A DNA stretch of 64,000 nt from the NCBI GenBank assembly GCA_007922225.1, contig ML680005.1:124001-188000 (forward strand), given 5' to 3'. The notes under the pieces are model-generated. The model was not told the origin of the DNA. It made no database searches and was given only the letters and a program-made list of their open reading frames with translations. The stretch is from Emydura subglobosa. Its lineage: Eukaryota; Chordata; Testudines; Chelidae. Position numbers and translations under genes: made by a program. Each line of letters begins with the position of its first letter. Position 1 is the stretch's first letter. Positions 1 to 12,539 of the stretch are shown here, one piece after another.

Positions 1-37
1 GTTTTTTTTGGGGGGGGTGGAGAGGGGCAGGGAGAAT

Positions 38-672
38 AATCAGCTGAACAGGAGCTCACAATGCAAAGCTGTGACCAAAAAAGCAAATGCAGTCCTTGGA
101 TGCATAAACAGATATCTCAAGTAGGAATAGAGAGGTTATTTTACCTGTGTATTTGACATTGATGTGAATGCTGCTGGAATATTATGTCCAGTTCTGGTGT
201 CCACAATTCAAGAAGGATGTTGATCAATTGGGGAGGGTTCAGAGAAAAGCCAAGAGAATGATTAAAGGATTAGAAAACATGCCTTATAGTGATAAACTAA
301 ATAGATTGAGTTCCTTGAGTCTAACACAGAGAAGGTTAAAAGGTGACTTGATCACAGTCTTTAAGCACCTACATGGGGAACAAATATTTGATAATGGGCT
401 CTAGCATGGAAAGGTCTAACATGATCCATTGAGACTAGAAATAGGGCATATGCTTTTAACACTGAACATAATTAACTAACAGAACCATTTACCAAGTGTT
501 GTGGTGGATTCTCCATCATTGGCATTTTTAAAATCAAGACTGGATTTTTTTTAAAGATATAGTCTAGTTCAAAAGGAATTATTTGGGGGATGTTCTCTGG
601 CCTGTGTTATACAGAATGTCAGACTAAGTGATCACAATGGTCCCTTCTGCTTTGGGATCTATGAAATCTTAT
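38..672 (+). repeat. CR1 LINE, 3' fragment
   Basis: Decayed 3' end of a CR1-type non-LTR retrotransposon. A 78-codon frame at 168-404 keeps the reverse transcriptase C-terminal pattern (YYVQFWCPQFKKDVDQL, then RVQRKAKRMIKGLEN), which recurs in other CR1 copies of this window. The 3' end at about 610-665 has the usual tail of this family (gtcagactaagtgatcac ... ggtcccttctg). It is not a host gene. Confidence 0.9.
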
Positions 673-2405
673 ATGTTTGAGTGTGATTCAGAGGAACTGG
701 ACATGTGCATTGTGAGAAATGAAAAGCAGTCTGCTGTGGAGGAAGAGTCCATGTTTGTGTAGGTGACAAGGCATGTGAGCTGAGCTTGCTGTGGATGTTA
801 ATGTAGCCTTCACCAAAGGGTTCAATTCTCTCTAGTAACTACATGGATATGAAACACACGTGAAACAAACAGCTCTACGTTTTTGTGTGGGAGTCTCCTT
901 GTTATTCTAATAAGAGGAAACTGGTGCTGAAAGAAAAGGTATAAGGAATACTGGGAAGCCAGAGATGACAGCAAGGGTTGGGGGCAAGAAATAATGTTGG
1001 CAGTGATAGTCTTGCTCGAGACAGGTGCAGTAGAGGATCAACAATATAGATCCTGAGTGAGAAGACTTATGGAGTTTATAGGGTAGAATGGTGCTTGGGT
1101 TTGGGAGGGCAAGAAGTGATATGGGGCTATGGGGTGTAGAAGAGATGGCCACAGAGATGGCATGGGAGATGAGTGAATTGAGCTGTGGGGGACAAGCAAG
1201 AATGAGAGGGGCATGGGAGCAAGGAGATCCCGATGGGGTGCAGGACAAATTCAGAGAAAAGTAGCACGTCTCTGCCTTCTTCACCTGATGGACTTGCAAT
1301 GGCTTGGCGCAAACTTGCCTCCTCCGTGAGGCACGGGTCCATCAGGCAGAGATGGCAGGACGTTTCAGCGGTCTCTGGTAGCCCTTCCCAGTCACTAGAG
1401 CCCGGTAGCCCCAGAAGGCCCTTGAGGCTCTAGTTCGTGGAGGGCTTGTGCTGCACAGCCGTGGGGCCTGGGTCAGGCTCAGACCACAGCCTCAGGAAAG
1501 GCACATCCTTCTTGGGCAGCAGCTTCCCCCTAACTGAGCTGCTAGGCCGACCTTTTCTACGTCCCCTTTCTGTCTTGGCCCCACCCCTCTGCTCCTGGGG
1601 TCTGTGGCTGCAGTGTCCTGATCCGCCCAGCAGGGGTGTTGCAGCCTTTCCTTGGGCCCAGGCTCCGAGGAAGGCCACAGCGCCTTGCTACACTTATACT
1701 TAAATCTATGCCTTTTCGATTAATAAACTTGCTTTACTTTTACTATAAACCAATACAGTGCTGTGACCGAAGTAAAAGTTTGTCAAACTCCCGTTAAATT
1801 AATGAGCTGCTGTTTTCTGTCTCTTTAAACGAGCAGAAAACTTAACTTCTTTGAGTGTTCCAGTAGACGGAAGACAGTTTGAGGGGAAATTTGAGGCTGA
1901 GGGCGGGAGGGTTGAGGACCCTTGCAAGGAGTAACCAAAGCTGGTGGAAGCCAGGGTGAGGCTACTGTGCTGTGAGAATGCTACTGGTGTCAGGGCTCTG
2001 AATCAAAGCTGCACAGTCCAGAAGCACCCCAGGATTACAGGGCAAATGGTGACAGCCCCCTGCTGGTCTGAATTAAACCCCAAATCATCACAACAGCAAA
2101 GAGCAGGATCAACCCTAGGCATTTGGCTGCCCAGGGCAGAAAACATTTCTGGCCCCCAGAACAGGCCAGGACCTGGCAAAGAGCAGGTGAGGGAACACAG
2201 CATTATCCCTGTCTCCCCCAGTGGGTCCATATTACATCATGCTGCGATGTGAACAGAACTGGCAAATTTACTTTCTGATTATTTGTGAAAAAAGTCACAT
2301 GCAAATGCAGTGGTCCCAAAAGATGGAAGAAAAAAAAATATATATATAGTGATACCAAATGCCAGCTGGGTCCAGTCCACCCTGGATCTACTGCTTACCT
2401 TGGAA
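673..2405. other. Intergenic, no gene recognised; possible LTR-like segment
   Basis: Short open frames overlap on both strands here, with no recognisable protein family. The part from about 1430 to 1900 is GC-rich and then has AATAAA at 1722-1727 followed by AT-rich sequence. That resembles the polyadenylation region of a retroviral-type LTR read on the plus strand, but I see no second LTR or internal genes, so this is only a suggestion. Confidence 0.35.
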
Positions 2406-2880
2406 CCCAGAGTATGTCTATGCTGCACAACCCCAGTGACTGCCATCTGGGTTAGGCTAGCATCTATATGAGCATCAACACAGCCAAGTCTGAGCTCGCC
2501 CTCATGGTTTATGCACTCGCCCATGTGTGTGTGGGGGCATATCCCATGGTTCTTTATGCTGAAACACTCTAGAATGCTTTCCTAGTCAACTCTGTCAATT
2601 GCAGGAGAACTTTTCTGTCCTTCAGGGTGACTTGTACTAAGGGTATTGAAGGACTATGAGCACTCATTAGCTTGCACCCTCACTATGAACTGGGCAAGTT
2701 CCAGCCTGAGTTAAAGAGAAGCCTAGGTTCTAAGCCACAACCTCAGCCAGGTCAAGTAGTGTGCCCTTAAAGCTCCTCCAAACCCATGTCAGAAGTTTCT
2801 CTGTGTGGATGGTATGGGGATTAAGGCTAAAACCTGGGTAAGCCCATGTTACCGGTATAGTGTAGACATATCCTGAGAAT
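2406..2880. mobile_element. Small inverted-repeat element, 'tatgtctacactgca' family
   Basis: The left end at about 2412 (tatgtctatgctgcacaa) and the right end at about 2860-2876 (tagtgtagacatatcc) are inverted versions of the same terminal motif, which bounds several other elements in this window. There is no coding capacity, which fits a non-autonomous DNA transposon. The interior is diverged. Confidence 0.5.
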
Positions 2881-3384
2881 GGAAAAACAAGGAAATTTGG
2901 AGCAGGTGATCATGACCTATTTGAACTCAGCATAGCAAGGAACAGGGGATTCACAGAATGCAGTGGATTTCAGACAAGTCAATTTTGTTTAATTAAAAAA
3001 AAATCTAAGGCCTTACCCTGGTCTCTCTGAAATCAATGGGAGTCTCAAATCCATGGGAACAGGATCAGATCCCTAGTGAGAAAAGTCTGATTGGAAGAAG
3101 TATTAACATGCATCAGTATGGAAGAAGTGAGAAACAGTCATAGGAAGCACTAGTGAGGAAGCAATAGAAGACTGGAGAAAAGCACATCTCCAAATAAAAA
3201 GAGGAGAGAAATCTTGGCAATAACTGTCTGATAAATCCACCTCCTATGTCCTATCCCTTGTAAAATGGAATAAATATTAAGGAGGAAAAAAGTCACAACA
3301 GATCTAGAACATAATGGAATTGTGAGCAATAAGCAATATTGGGGATCAGAAAGAACAAGTTTTATCAGACAATCTTTAATGCCT
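2881..3384. other. Intergenic, nothing recognised
   Basis: AT-rich sequence with no long open frame and no repeat that I can name. Confidence 0.5.
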
Positions 3385-4455
3385 TTTTTTTAAAATGCTT
3401 TATTTTGCAGTATAAGTACAACAATTACAAAGAGGATGAAAGAAAATAAATGGCAAAAAGACAAGTTCAAACAATGAATGTATACAGCTGTAAGAAAATT
3501 GTGAATTTTTCATTCAAATTTGTCCCAGTTTGTTAGTTGTGATTTTCCTGTAGTCAGTTCAAAGTACCACAAACAAACAACAAAATGGATTCACAGCATT
3601 TGTTCGAAAACAGAAATGAAAAACACAAAAAAAATAGGCAAATAGATTCTAGAGCATTTGTGTAATTCAAGAAAGTTCCTGTTTATTGCTGTTTGGCAAG
3701 CCTTCATTTGAAATGAACCATTTTAGACACATTGAGGACCTTTAGGACAGAGTTTGGGGGCGGGGGAGGGGGAAGAGCACGCAGCACTTAAACTCTCGTT
3801 TTGTAAATGACTAGATGTTGAGATGGCATCAGAGTCCTGTACACTCCAAAAGGAGTTGGATATCCTCCTCCAATCCCCAGGATGGGGTGGGAGGGGGGAC
3901 GAGCCCCAGCTCAGAGACAACTGGAGGCTCTGTGGGGGACCAGCACTGCTTGGGCTTTCCTGTCTCAGTCCCATGCCCCGAGGGAGGCACAACTCCCAGT
4001 CCTCACTCAGCTCGATTCACCAAGGCCTCCCCAGGCTTGTCCCCCAACATGGCTGGGCAGCCACAGAAGGTGAAATCTTCAAGGTCACATAGGAGCCAAT
4101 GCTGCTCGGCAGGTCCAGTCTACACCACCTGGCAGAGGAAGAACTGCACCTGGGTGAAGTGTGAGCCCAGCATCAGCAGGATCAAGGGCAGGCAGCAGTG
4201 GTCAGCATAGAGCCAGGACCACAAATGGGATAAGCTGCCTGGGGGAGCCTGCCCCTGACCACACAAGTCCCCAGTCCTGGCGACCTCTTTGTCCAACTGC
4301 ACCACTGTCCCCACCATGTGCACCAGGTTGCAATGCCACTCACTCAAATTTGGCCCAGCCAGGGCAGCGGACCAAATCTGAGTGACTGGTGTTGCAAAAA
4401 TGTTGCAGTGTGTGTTGAAAGTCAAGGTTTGTACAACAAAACCATGGCCCGTCAT
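3385..4455 (-). other. Unrecognised 111-codon frame with 3'-UTR-like tail
   Basis: On the minus strand a 111-codon frame (4455-4120) is followed by about 730 bases that look like a 3' UTR. The 3' end has an AATAAA signal at 3409-3404 (read on the minus strand), then an A-run opposite the T-run at 3385-3392. The predicted peptide has a cysteine-containing hydrophobic stretch near its C-terminus (WLYADHCCLPLILLMLG), possibly one membrane segment. There is an in-frame stop just upstream of the first ATG, so it would be a terminal exon, a 5'-truncated retrocopy, or chance. I do not recognise the protein. The A-run could also be the transcript end of a genuine gene or simple low-complexity sequence. 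Confidence 0.3.
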
Positions 4456-5337
4456 TTTCTCACAATTTTAACACTCATTAATTACACCAAATAAGGTCTG
4501 GAACAAACATCAATGACACGTTGGAAATTAGTGGCCATTGGGATGGCCATTAGTGACCCATGTAATTTAAATACATTTTAGTCAAACATTTGGTATAGTG
4601 CCTCATAAATTCTGAACATGAATCAATTATGGGATGTAATGCTATCAGGTGAAGTGAAAACTAACTGAAGGTCTGTAATCAAATGGCAATGTATGAAGTT
4701 GGGGGTAAGTGTCTGTTAGGGTCTGTGGGGATGGATTTTACACCAGCCTTATTTGCCATCTTCTTTAATGATCTGAAAGAGGGGAATAAATGGCACATTA
4801 ATTAAATCCTCAAATCATACTAATTTGGGGAGGGTCACATAGCTAGTGAGGACATAGAAATAAGCCAAAGGGGCCTGAACAGATAAACACAGGATTGAGG
4901 TTGTAAAACACACAGGTACTCAATGGGAAGTACAAACCTGGGGAGCAAGAGTACTGAAAGAGATCAGAGGAGGAAGTGGACAGTGAACTGGCCAGGAGAC
5001 TTCAATGTGCTGTGTCTGCAGGAGAGGCCAATGACTGCAGGAGAGGTTTTGGACTGTATACACAAATATACCACGTCAGGGGGGCTGGGAGGCAACAGTG
5101 CAAATGCACCCAGAATAACAGATCTAAATCAGTGGGGACACAAATGATGGCATAAGTTACATTATGGGTGCATAAGGATCAATGTGTGTAAGGGGAAAAA
5201 ATAGTATAGGTTGCATCATCTGAGAGGGTTAGTGGGGAATGTAGCAGAAAAGCCCAGACGGTGTAGGTAGGGAGAGAGAGTGTGTGAGGGTGGGAGGGGA
5301 ATGTGTTGCATCTTACACCTTGCTACGAGTGACATTT
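4456..5337. other. Intergenic, nothing recognised
   Basis: I see no gene. A short stretch at 4740-4790 (gccatcttctttaatgatct) resembles the CR1 segment that encodes the reverse transcriptase FNDL motif, so this may be a heavily decayed CR1 copy. Confidence 0.35.
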
Positions 5338-5475
5338 TTACTATTTTTATTTACTACTGATATTGCAGTAGTGCCTAAAGACCTCAGCCATGGATCAGTT
5401 GCTCACTGTATTAGGCACTGTACAGATACATAGCACAAAGATGATCCTTTTCTGTAGAGCTTACAGTCTGAGAGC
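5338..5475 (-). repeat. L2-type LINE 3' tail
   Basis: Read on the minus strand this is the short 3' end of an L2-like LINE: a 'tgtaagctct' start, a 'gtacagtgcctaatacagt' core, then a 'ttaggcactactgcaatat' end and an A/T-rich tail. The same 3' module is present on the plus strand at 47610-47745 and at the end of the L2 copy near 55560-55670. Confidence 0.65.
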
Positions 5476-5757
5476 TTGTTTATACTGCAAATAAAAAAGG
5501 AGAGGGGTGTCCTTTACTTCGTTTAGCTGACCCAATTTATCTATTTCAGGTTAAAACAGCAGCGAAAACACAGCAACTCGGTTTTAACTTCAGTTAGCAG
5601 TATGAGTTCAACTCCAGGCTGCTTTACAGGCTCTAACTCATGCTGCTAATCCAAATTAAAAGTAGAGTTTCTGTATCTTCATTAGTATTTTAACTTGAGC
5701 TAGCTAACCCAAATAAAAAGCACACTTTTCTGGCAGTGTAAACACACCCTAAAACAA
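5476..5757. mobile_element. Small inverted-repeat element, 'tatgtctacactgca' family
   Basis: The ends are inverted copies of each other: cttgtttatactgcaaataa on the left, and ctggcagtgtaaacacacc on the right. The interior is rich in ttaaaac and agctagct words and has no coding capacity. It fits a non-autonomous DNA transposon of the family that recurs at 13866 and 32104. Confidence 0.55.
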
Positions 5758-5979
5758 GAGACAACAGGTGTATAAACAGATGGGTGGAGTACAAGGCAAC
5801 AATGGACAACATCAATCAGCATGACGGGCAGCTGCCTAATCACACTTGTAATAAGGGTATTGGACACCCACTGAATGCCAAATCACAGCAATTTACACAA
5901 TTTTACCCCTTACACCTGTTTTCTGACCTGCTTACATCCAATGTGTAACTTGAAACCAAAGGAACAATATCCTCATGAG

Positions 5980-6318
5980 TAGGGCCTTACCAATTTCACA
6001 GCTGCAAAAAACACATTATAGACCATGAAATTGGCCCTTCCCTGTGAAATGTGATGTTCCCCGTGCTACTGGTTCCAGTCGGGCTGGGGCACTCCCAGCA
6101 GCATGGGGGGAGATCAGACTCACCTCCCTGCTACCTTCAGAGCTGGGCAGCACAGAAGTGAAGGTGGCAATCCTGCCACCCCCCCAAAACCCCATTTTAG
6201 GTCAGGACCCTACAGTTACAACACTCTGAAATTTCAGATGAAAACATCTGAAATTGACACATTTGCAAATCCTATGGCTGTAAAATTGACTGGAATGGAC
6301 CGCAAATTTGGTAGGTAA
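5980..6318. mobile_element. Non-autonomous DNA transposon (hAT-like)
   Basis: The left end (tagggccttaccaatttcac at about 5981) and the right end (gcaaatttggtagg at about 6303-6316) form imperfect terminal inverted repeats. The interior holds 'ggtcaggaccctacagtta' and 'gaaatttcagatgaaa'. The structure fits a small non-autonomous element; assignment to hAT is from my memory of similar reptile repeats. Confidence 0.5.
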
Positions 6319-6875
6319 CAAATGCAGTCAGCATGCTTAATTCCTCAAAGAGGTTCCTCAGTTTCCACATGCCACACCCAAATTGGCTCCATGCTATGAG
6401 AATATTAATGCTAGTTATAAATAAGTTATTAATAAGGCATGAGAGTCTCCTCCAGAGTTATATAAAGGAAATCTCACCAACACTAAGGGCTTGACTAAGC
6501 TTTAGAGGTGCTGGTGTGGGATTTCTTCTCTCCCTACATCTGTAGGAATAGTGTATTCAAGGGGGCAAGTCATCTGCAGTGAAAGGCAGTGCCACTATCC
6601 TCCTCCAGGGATTCTACTAAGGGAGAGCAGATTTAGTCAGTACTTCTCAGGAGCCTTGCTGGCTGCCTAGTGCTGGGTAGATTCACACCCTAGCTTGTCC
6701 CAGTCTAGTTGTTCACGTGGACAAGCCCACTGTGTTAATGAAGGTTTTTGCCATTTAATTTCCTAGGTTTTTGAGCAGACAGAGAAATGTTGTTAGTAGG
6801 GGTTAGTCATTTAGGCAGTTGTAATTATCATGTAGCTGGACAGTTCAGATGCTTCTGTGGCCAGGTAATGATAAT

Positions 6876-7072
6876 TCTACCTCTCTCTTACGTAGCACTT
6901 TCCATTAGTAGATCTCAAGGAGGAAAACATCATTATCCCCTTCATATAGATGAGGAAACTGAGGCACCGAGAGGTGAAAATTACTTGGCGAAAGTCTTCT
7001 CACAGGCCAGTAGCAGAGCCAGGAATAGAGCCCAGTTCCCCCAAGTACCAATCCACTGTTCTCTCCATTAGC
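6876..7072 (-). repeat. MIR-like SINE
   Basis: Reverse-oriented MIR/CORE-SINE relic. The sequence 'cattatccccttcatatag' followed by 'gatgaggaaactgaggca' and then 'ccaggaatagagcccag' matches the well-known reverse complement of MIR. It includes the stretch derived from the tRNA promoter B box. Confidence 0.8.
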
Positions 7073-8814
7073 CCAGATGGTGGCTAACCCCTCCCCCCAA
7101 CATTTTGTTATAGTAAAATGGAGATAATGGTCATGCTTTGAAATGTCTGGAATGTGTAACTCCTAACAAGGCCAGTGAGAAAAATCTCAGACATGGCCTA
7201 TGTTCCAAGAATTTGACAGTTTATTACATGATAGTTACAGGAATTGTAAATATGTGAGAGAAGACTGGTGTATCTCTCTCCTCTTTCCCCACAACTCCCT
7301 GCAACACACAGCCCCCACCACCACCATTTTGAGCTCATCCTCTCCTACCCATCCCATCAAACCATTCACATTTTAGAAGCTGCTGTGTAAAAAAAAAGTT
7401 GGTAGAATCTGTGACCTTTATGAAATGCTGTTTTCTTTGGTGAGCAGCTGTATCTTGGGAAATTCTTGCTCAAATGACCCCAAATTTGAATCACTAACTC
7501 TACCCTGGGCCTGTCTGAGGCACATCAATTTTCAAGACAATCCAGAGGTACTTGCAGATTTTAAAGTACTTAGAAGAATTGTCCTTTAAACAGAAAAATT
7601 TTCTCTCAACTGTAGCAGAGCTTGTGCTCCACTAGAATATTGTATAAAATTAATCACCAGCAACTGCTTTGCTATATCCCAAACCCCAGCACAGGACTGA
7701 AAAGGGGCTTTTTAAGGATAGACGAAGGATGAACACACGAGGCTCTACACATCCATCTGCATCATAGAAGGCTCAGAGCGGGGTGAACTTGCCCATTCAA
7801 CTGAATGAGAACACCCATGAAGCTACAGACAGCCTGAAACAATACATGCAACCTGCTCCATTCATGTCAGTGGGTGTTCCCAATCCCCCTCCAAGTGCTG
7901 GGGGGCCTCTAATATGCATCAGGTATGTCCATTCTCAACTCCTCACCCCAGTGTGTGTCAGCAGTGTGTTCTTGGTGCATGCTCCCCATATGCCTGTTCT
8001 CAACTTCACACTCAGAAAGGCCAATTTATTCAGTCCTCAAGTGGGGAATGTTTTACATTTCCTGTGGACTGTTTGATGTTTAAGGAGCTATGTGAAGGAG
8101 ACCACAGGTGTGGGGCACTGGAGGGTGCTCAGGATGCAGCAAGCAGCCACCATGCTACACACTGCCATAATCAGGGTCTGATGGATCCTGTCCAAGAGGG
8201 ATAATGTAGCTGAAAAGCTCAGCGGTTGGGATTTTTTTGGTTTCTTGGAGTGGGGAAAGGGGAGACACTTACCCAAAGTTCCAAGTTGGAGCATGGAGGA
8301 ATGGCAGCTACTGCAAAAGTTCCAGACCCAGTTTCTGCAAGCATCTGAGGCATTCAGGAGGTGCTGTGCCCCCCTCACATCAAAGGGGAATTGAGGGAAC
8401 AGAGACTAGCTGCATTGTGGAGCCTGACAAAAGTGGAGCCTTGTTTTTCTTCCAGGACTATTTTAAGAACTTGGGGGAAATTTGGAGAATGCTTTGTGAT
8501 TTATACAAGCTTATATGGAATGTTTTGCATAAAATCTTTCACAGAACGTGTCTGTGGAAAATATTTTGGTGCTGGGGATGTCTCAGCTAGCCAAGGAAGT
8601 GTTTGGAAGGTTAAAGGGGTGGGGGAAGGACCTGCCTGTGAGAGAAGGGGGGGTTGTTTTGGTTCTTGCTTTTCTTTTGAAAAAGGGAGGAGGTATGTAA
8701 CTGAGCAGCTGGCCTACCACATTAAATTGGGCTTAGCGCTCCTGTTCCAGTCCAGGTGCCCCCATTTAGCCAATTAAGAGGCCTGGTAGAGATCCAGGGA
8801 CGCAGAGCATAGTG
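7073..8814. other. Intergenic, nothing recognised
   Basis: Overlapping open frames of up to 138 codons occur on both strands (8237-8777 region), but they overlap each other in several frames and match no family that I know. I consider them chance frames. Confidence 0.5.
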
Positions 8815-8830
8815 AGGCTATGTCTACACC

Positions 8831-9016
8831 GGGGGTTTTCAAACTGGGGGTCATGACCACACAATGGGTCATGAGTTTATTATGTGAGGAGTTGTGAGCT
8901 GTCAGTTCCAGCGCCTGGCAGTAAGGGCGGCATGGCATGGCATGGCATGGGGGGGTGTCACCACAGCATAAAATATTTTCAAAGGGGGTCCCAGCAAGAA
9001 AGAGTTTGAGAACTCT
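8831..9016. mobile_element. Nested small DNA transposon (hAT-like)
   Basis: The ends gggggttttcaaactgggg and agagtttgagaactct are inverted versions of the 'gttctcaaac' terminal motif of a common reptilian non-autonomous element. The interior has 'gtgaggagttgtgagctgt'. It is inserted just inside the left end of a second element: the interrupted 'tgtctacac' motif is found on both sides. Confidence 0.55.
8931..8950 (+). repeat. (CATGG)4 microsatellite
   Basis: Four perfect copies of catgg followed by a G-run, inside the nested element at 8831-9016. Confidence 0.9.
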
Positions 9017-10648
9017 TTGTCTACACAGCACTGTAAGCCTAGGGTTAGTGGGACTCGAGTCAACTGACCTGTGTCAGGGAAGCCTGGGCTTGAGTGTCGC
9101 CACTGCATTTTAACCCTAGGTTAAGAATTTTCTGACCCATTGTCGAACCTAGGGGTCTGGCATCCATATTGCAGTGCACAGACCTAAGTCAAAGTAACTA
9201 TATCCCAGGATGCCTAGTGCCCTGCTCCCGAGGGTTGACACTCTAGCCCAGAGGTAATCAATTACTTTTTGTCAATGCCCAGACTTCAGAGAAAATAACT
9301 TAAAAAATAACAGTAATGATAAGTAAAAGATTTTGGGATTCATTCAAAAGTATGTGGCAGTCTGGATTTGGCCCATGGTCCGCCTACTGACTACACCTGT
9401 TCTAACTATAGGGAAAACTAGAGACTGCACTTAGGGAAAACTCTATGGGTGGGACGCATGGGCCCTAAGGAGTACATGAGTACATAAACCACATAATTAG
9501 CTCCTTTGGTGGCTGTCTCAGTAGAAAACCTGCAGTTTGAGACGGCTTTATTTCTGAACTAACATCTAGAGCCCTGCACAGATACAAGATTTGTATCCAC
9601 ATCTGAGCCGCAGCTATAACGCAGATATCTGTGGATTTGCATCTACATCTAATCTAACCCTAACATCTAATCTAAGAATTGGGCTCTCCAGCTTTAGACT
9701 AGAGGTCACACTGGCAGGAAAATGCCCATGTGCACCTGTTCTGAGGATAATTAGGACATCAAGCTCCAGGGTTGTCAACCTATTCAAATAATACTTTGCC
9801 ATTCTTATTTCTAAAAAGGGATGTTCAATGAAGGTGTGGGCTTGTTTGTTTATTTGTGTCTGTTCGGTGTGAGGTTTGACATAAAATGAAGATAGCAGAG
9901 GACACACGCACACCAACCTGGTTGGTGCTGCCTGAGGAGCAACAAAGTGCATTTCCAGGTTTGGGGTGCAGTGTGCTCCAGCATCCGCTGGGCACCCCTG
10001 CCCCTGCTGCACCCCAGGAGGTTGCAGGAAAGTTTTGTGGCTGGCCCACACTCACTGCCCTGACAGTACACACAGCCTGGATGCCCCTGCACACACAGCC
10101 CTAGTGAGGGCAGGGGGAGCCCGAGGGCAAGGGCCAGAGATTGGAGCAGGACCAAGCACCTGCCCTGCAGTGAGGGGGAGCAGCAGAGCTCCCAGCTCAG
10201 CCCGGACCAGGGAGGGATGATCACCAACATCCTTCCAGCCAGGAGCCACCTCCTGCCTTGCAACTTTGCTCCCTGCTCCAGCCAAGCTGCGCAGCAGTGA
10301 GAGCCGGAGCTGCCACCACTGCTGTGAGAGGATCAGGAAGGGGGAGCGTCCTCTGCCCCAAAGTAATTGAGCCTGCCTGCAGCACTACTACTCTGTCACC
10401 AGGAACTGTAGGATGGGTCCCAGGAGTTTTCCATATGCGACTCAAGCTGGGGCCACGTGTACACAGGAAACCAATAAGGCTCGGACCCTAGGTCCTGGCT
10501 TAAAATGGGCTTGGATCCTCCTGCCCTGCAGGGTCATGGAACCCTGAGTCCGAGCCCTAGGTTAGCACAATTGCATTGCGGACGCAAGGCGGATTTGGCC
10601 TAAGCCCAGGCTCAGACCCAGGCTTAAATTGCTGTGTAGACATACCTG

Positions 10649-12539
10649 AATCAATCAACAGATGGGGGAGCCAGAAGGTGACTCCTGGGAGAGGCTGAAG
10701 GTTAGAGAACAGAAAGGCGGGGTTTCTGGCTGGCATTCCTGAGCCAGGGATAAAGGCAGGAGAAGCAGTAACAAAGGGAGATGGCTGGTGGCTCTATGCC
10801 AGAGAGCTGGAGCCAAGAGCCAGAGAGGGCTGAAGGCAGGGTGGAAAACAGAGGAGCTTACCCACTCAATGGCCAAGAGAATAAGGATTTGCACTGGGGT
10901 GATATTTTATGCTTTGGGAATTCTACACTATGTTCTGTTAATAAACTATGTTGATGGATTAGAGGATAAGCTTCCACGACATTACTAGGAACTCAGAGGA
11001 AACTGAGAAAAGGGGCTACTTGCAGGGCTGCCACAGGGGGTGTCTGGGAGGAGGCCACTCATTTACAGGGGCTCAGAACCCCACACACATGCAAAGGTAG
11101 GAGACTGGCTCAAAGTCATTCCAGATCCTGGAACACACAGGAAGAAGAATGGGAGGTTCACAAGTGCCCCCTGCCCCTGTTCTCCCCTAGTTGCCCTGCC
11201 TTTCACCTCTATGTCCCCTTTCCCAGTGCCCCTCCCCTCTCATTGTCCTAACCCTTCCCCCTCACCTGAGCTCACAACCCACCCTACTGACCATGCCTAT
11301 TTATCTCCCTTCCCTGCCACCAAGCATTTGCACATCAAATTAATAAGCCTGACAGACAGATTTTAGCAATATGTCTGTAGACTTTTCCAGATTTCTCCCC
11401 AAGGTGGACTCTCACTGACACTGGCTGGATGGGTCAGGTTCAAGGACTACTATTCAACCCCTTGAACTATCCAGCTTCAGTGACACTGCCAAGGCAAAGA
11501 CTGTACCCACCATACCACGCGTGCTGTTGGAACAAACAATTCTCAATGGTAGGAGCCCCCTAGGACGCAGTAAAGTCTGAACAAGACTGGAGGGGAAAAT
11601 GGCAACATATTACACATACAATGAAATATAGTAGCCAAAGTGTGATTTGGGGCTGCAAGTAACTGAGCAGGCAGGGCCTGTCTCTGAGTGCATCTTTTCT
11701 CCCCATGTTCTCCAGTCACCAAGGATGCCTGGCTCTTTCACAATTTCTCCATGGAGGTATCATCACCCCAATTCCAGGATGCTTCACCACTACCATTTCC
11801 ACTTCCCCTTAGGAGTTTCTTCTTTCACAACACCACAAGCAGCATGTTTATAAAAAAAGTTCTCTTTAAACATAACTCAGTTTAACTACCAAGCTTCTCC
11901 CCCATGATGACATCACTGTTACCCTCAATCTTTCCTTTTCCCCATGGCTTCTGCATTATTTGTTAACCCAATCATATCTCAAACTAGGGCCCATGATTTT
12001 ATTGGAACTGCATATTTGCAGGCCTGGGCCCTCACTTTATATACTGATCTATTTGCTCTATCTAGTTACTTCCATATCTCCCAGATCAGAATGTCCAAAT
12101 GCCTTGTACATTTTGGGGGAGCAGAAGAGACTGACATATGAGGAGAGGTTAAAAGCCCTTTGGACATTTACAATGAAATAAAACCCTAGGAGAATACTCT
12201 GTAGGGAATAATTACATCCGGGCTGAGTTCTGGTGTCAAATAGACTAGATGTAACCTAATGGGGCTTTTCTAATCTCTACAGTCAAATGTCTATACCACA
12301 AGGCACCTTCCTTCTGACCCTAAAATGACTGATGTGCCTCAAAAGCTTCTCAGTCCCCAAAACAAGAAGCAGAGACCCACTCAAGGCCCATACTGATGTG
12401 TCATAGGAGTCACTCAGCTGTGGCATACCAGGACACAACCTGTCCTCAATGTATCAGGCCCAGGATCTTTCCTTGTGCCATGTGCACACATATTGTTGAA
12501 TTCTAAGGTAACCTACCCACTCAGGAAAAAGACTAGAGC
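10649..12539. other. Intergenic; possible LTR or CR1 scraps
   Basis: No gene recognised. AATAAA at about 10939-10944 follows a GC-rich stretch, which could be an LTR 3' region. Around 12118-12300 there are CR1-like words (tatgaggagaggttaaaa, agactagatgtaacc), but the match is poor. Confidence 0.35.

Larger units (their letters stand above)
8815..10648. mobile_element. Composite of inverted-repeat elements
   Basis: The outer ends are gaggctatgtctacacc at 8815 and tgctgtgtagacatacct near 10646, inverted versions of the terminal motif that recurs in this window. The space between is far longer than in other copies and contains at least one nested element (8831-9016) and a second possible one (about 9244-9405). 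The outer pair may therefore be one interrupted element or two separate ends. The parts near 9030-9240 and 10480-10640 share 'aagcctgggctt' and 'aagcccaggctc' style words. Confidence 0.4.

Noticed and set aside
168..404. Small host gene at the window start
   Set aside because: CR1 reverse-transcriptase C-terminal fragment; same block in at least four other places here.
9645..9680. Telomere-like repeat (ctaaccctaac)
   Set aside because: Only one to two units, inside ordinary sequence; no array.
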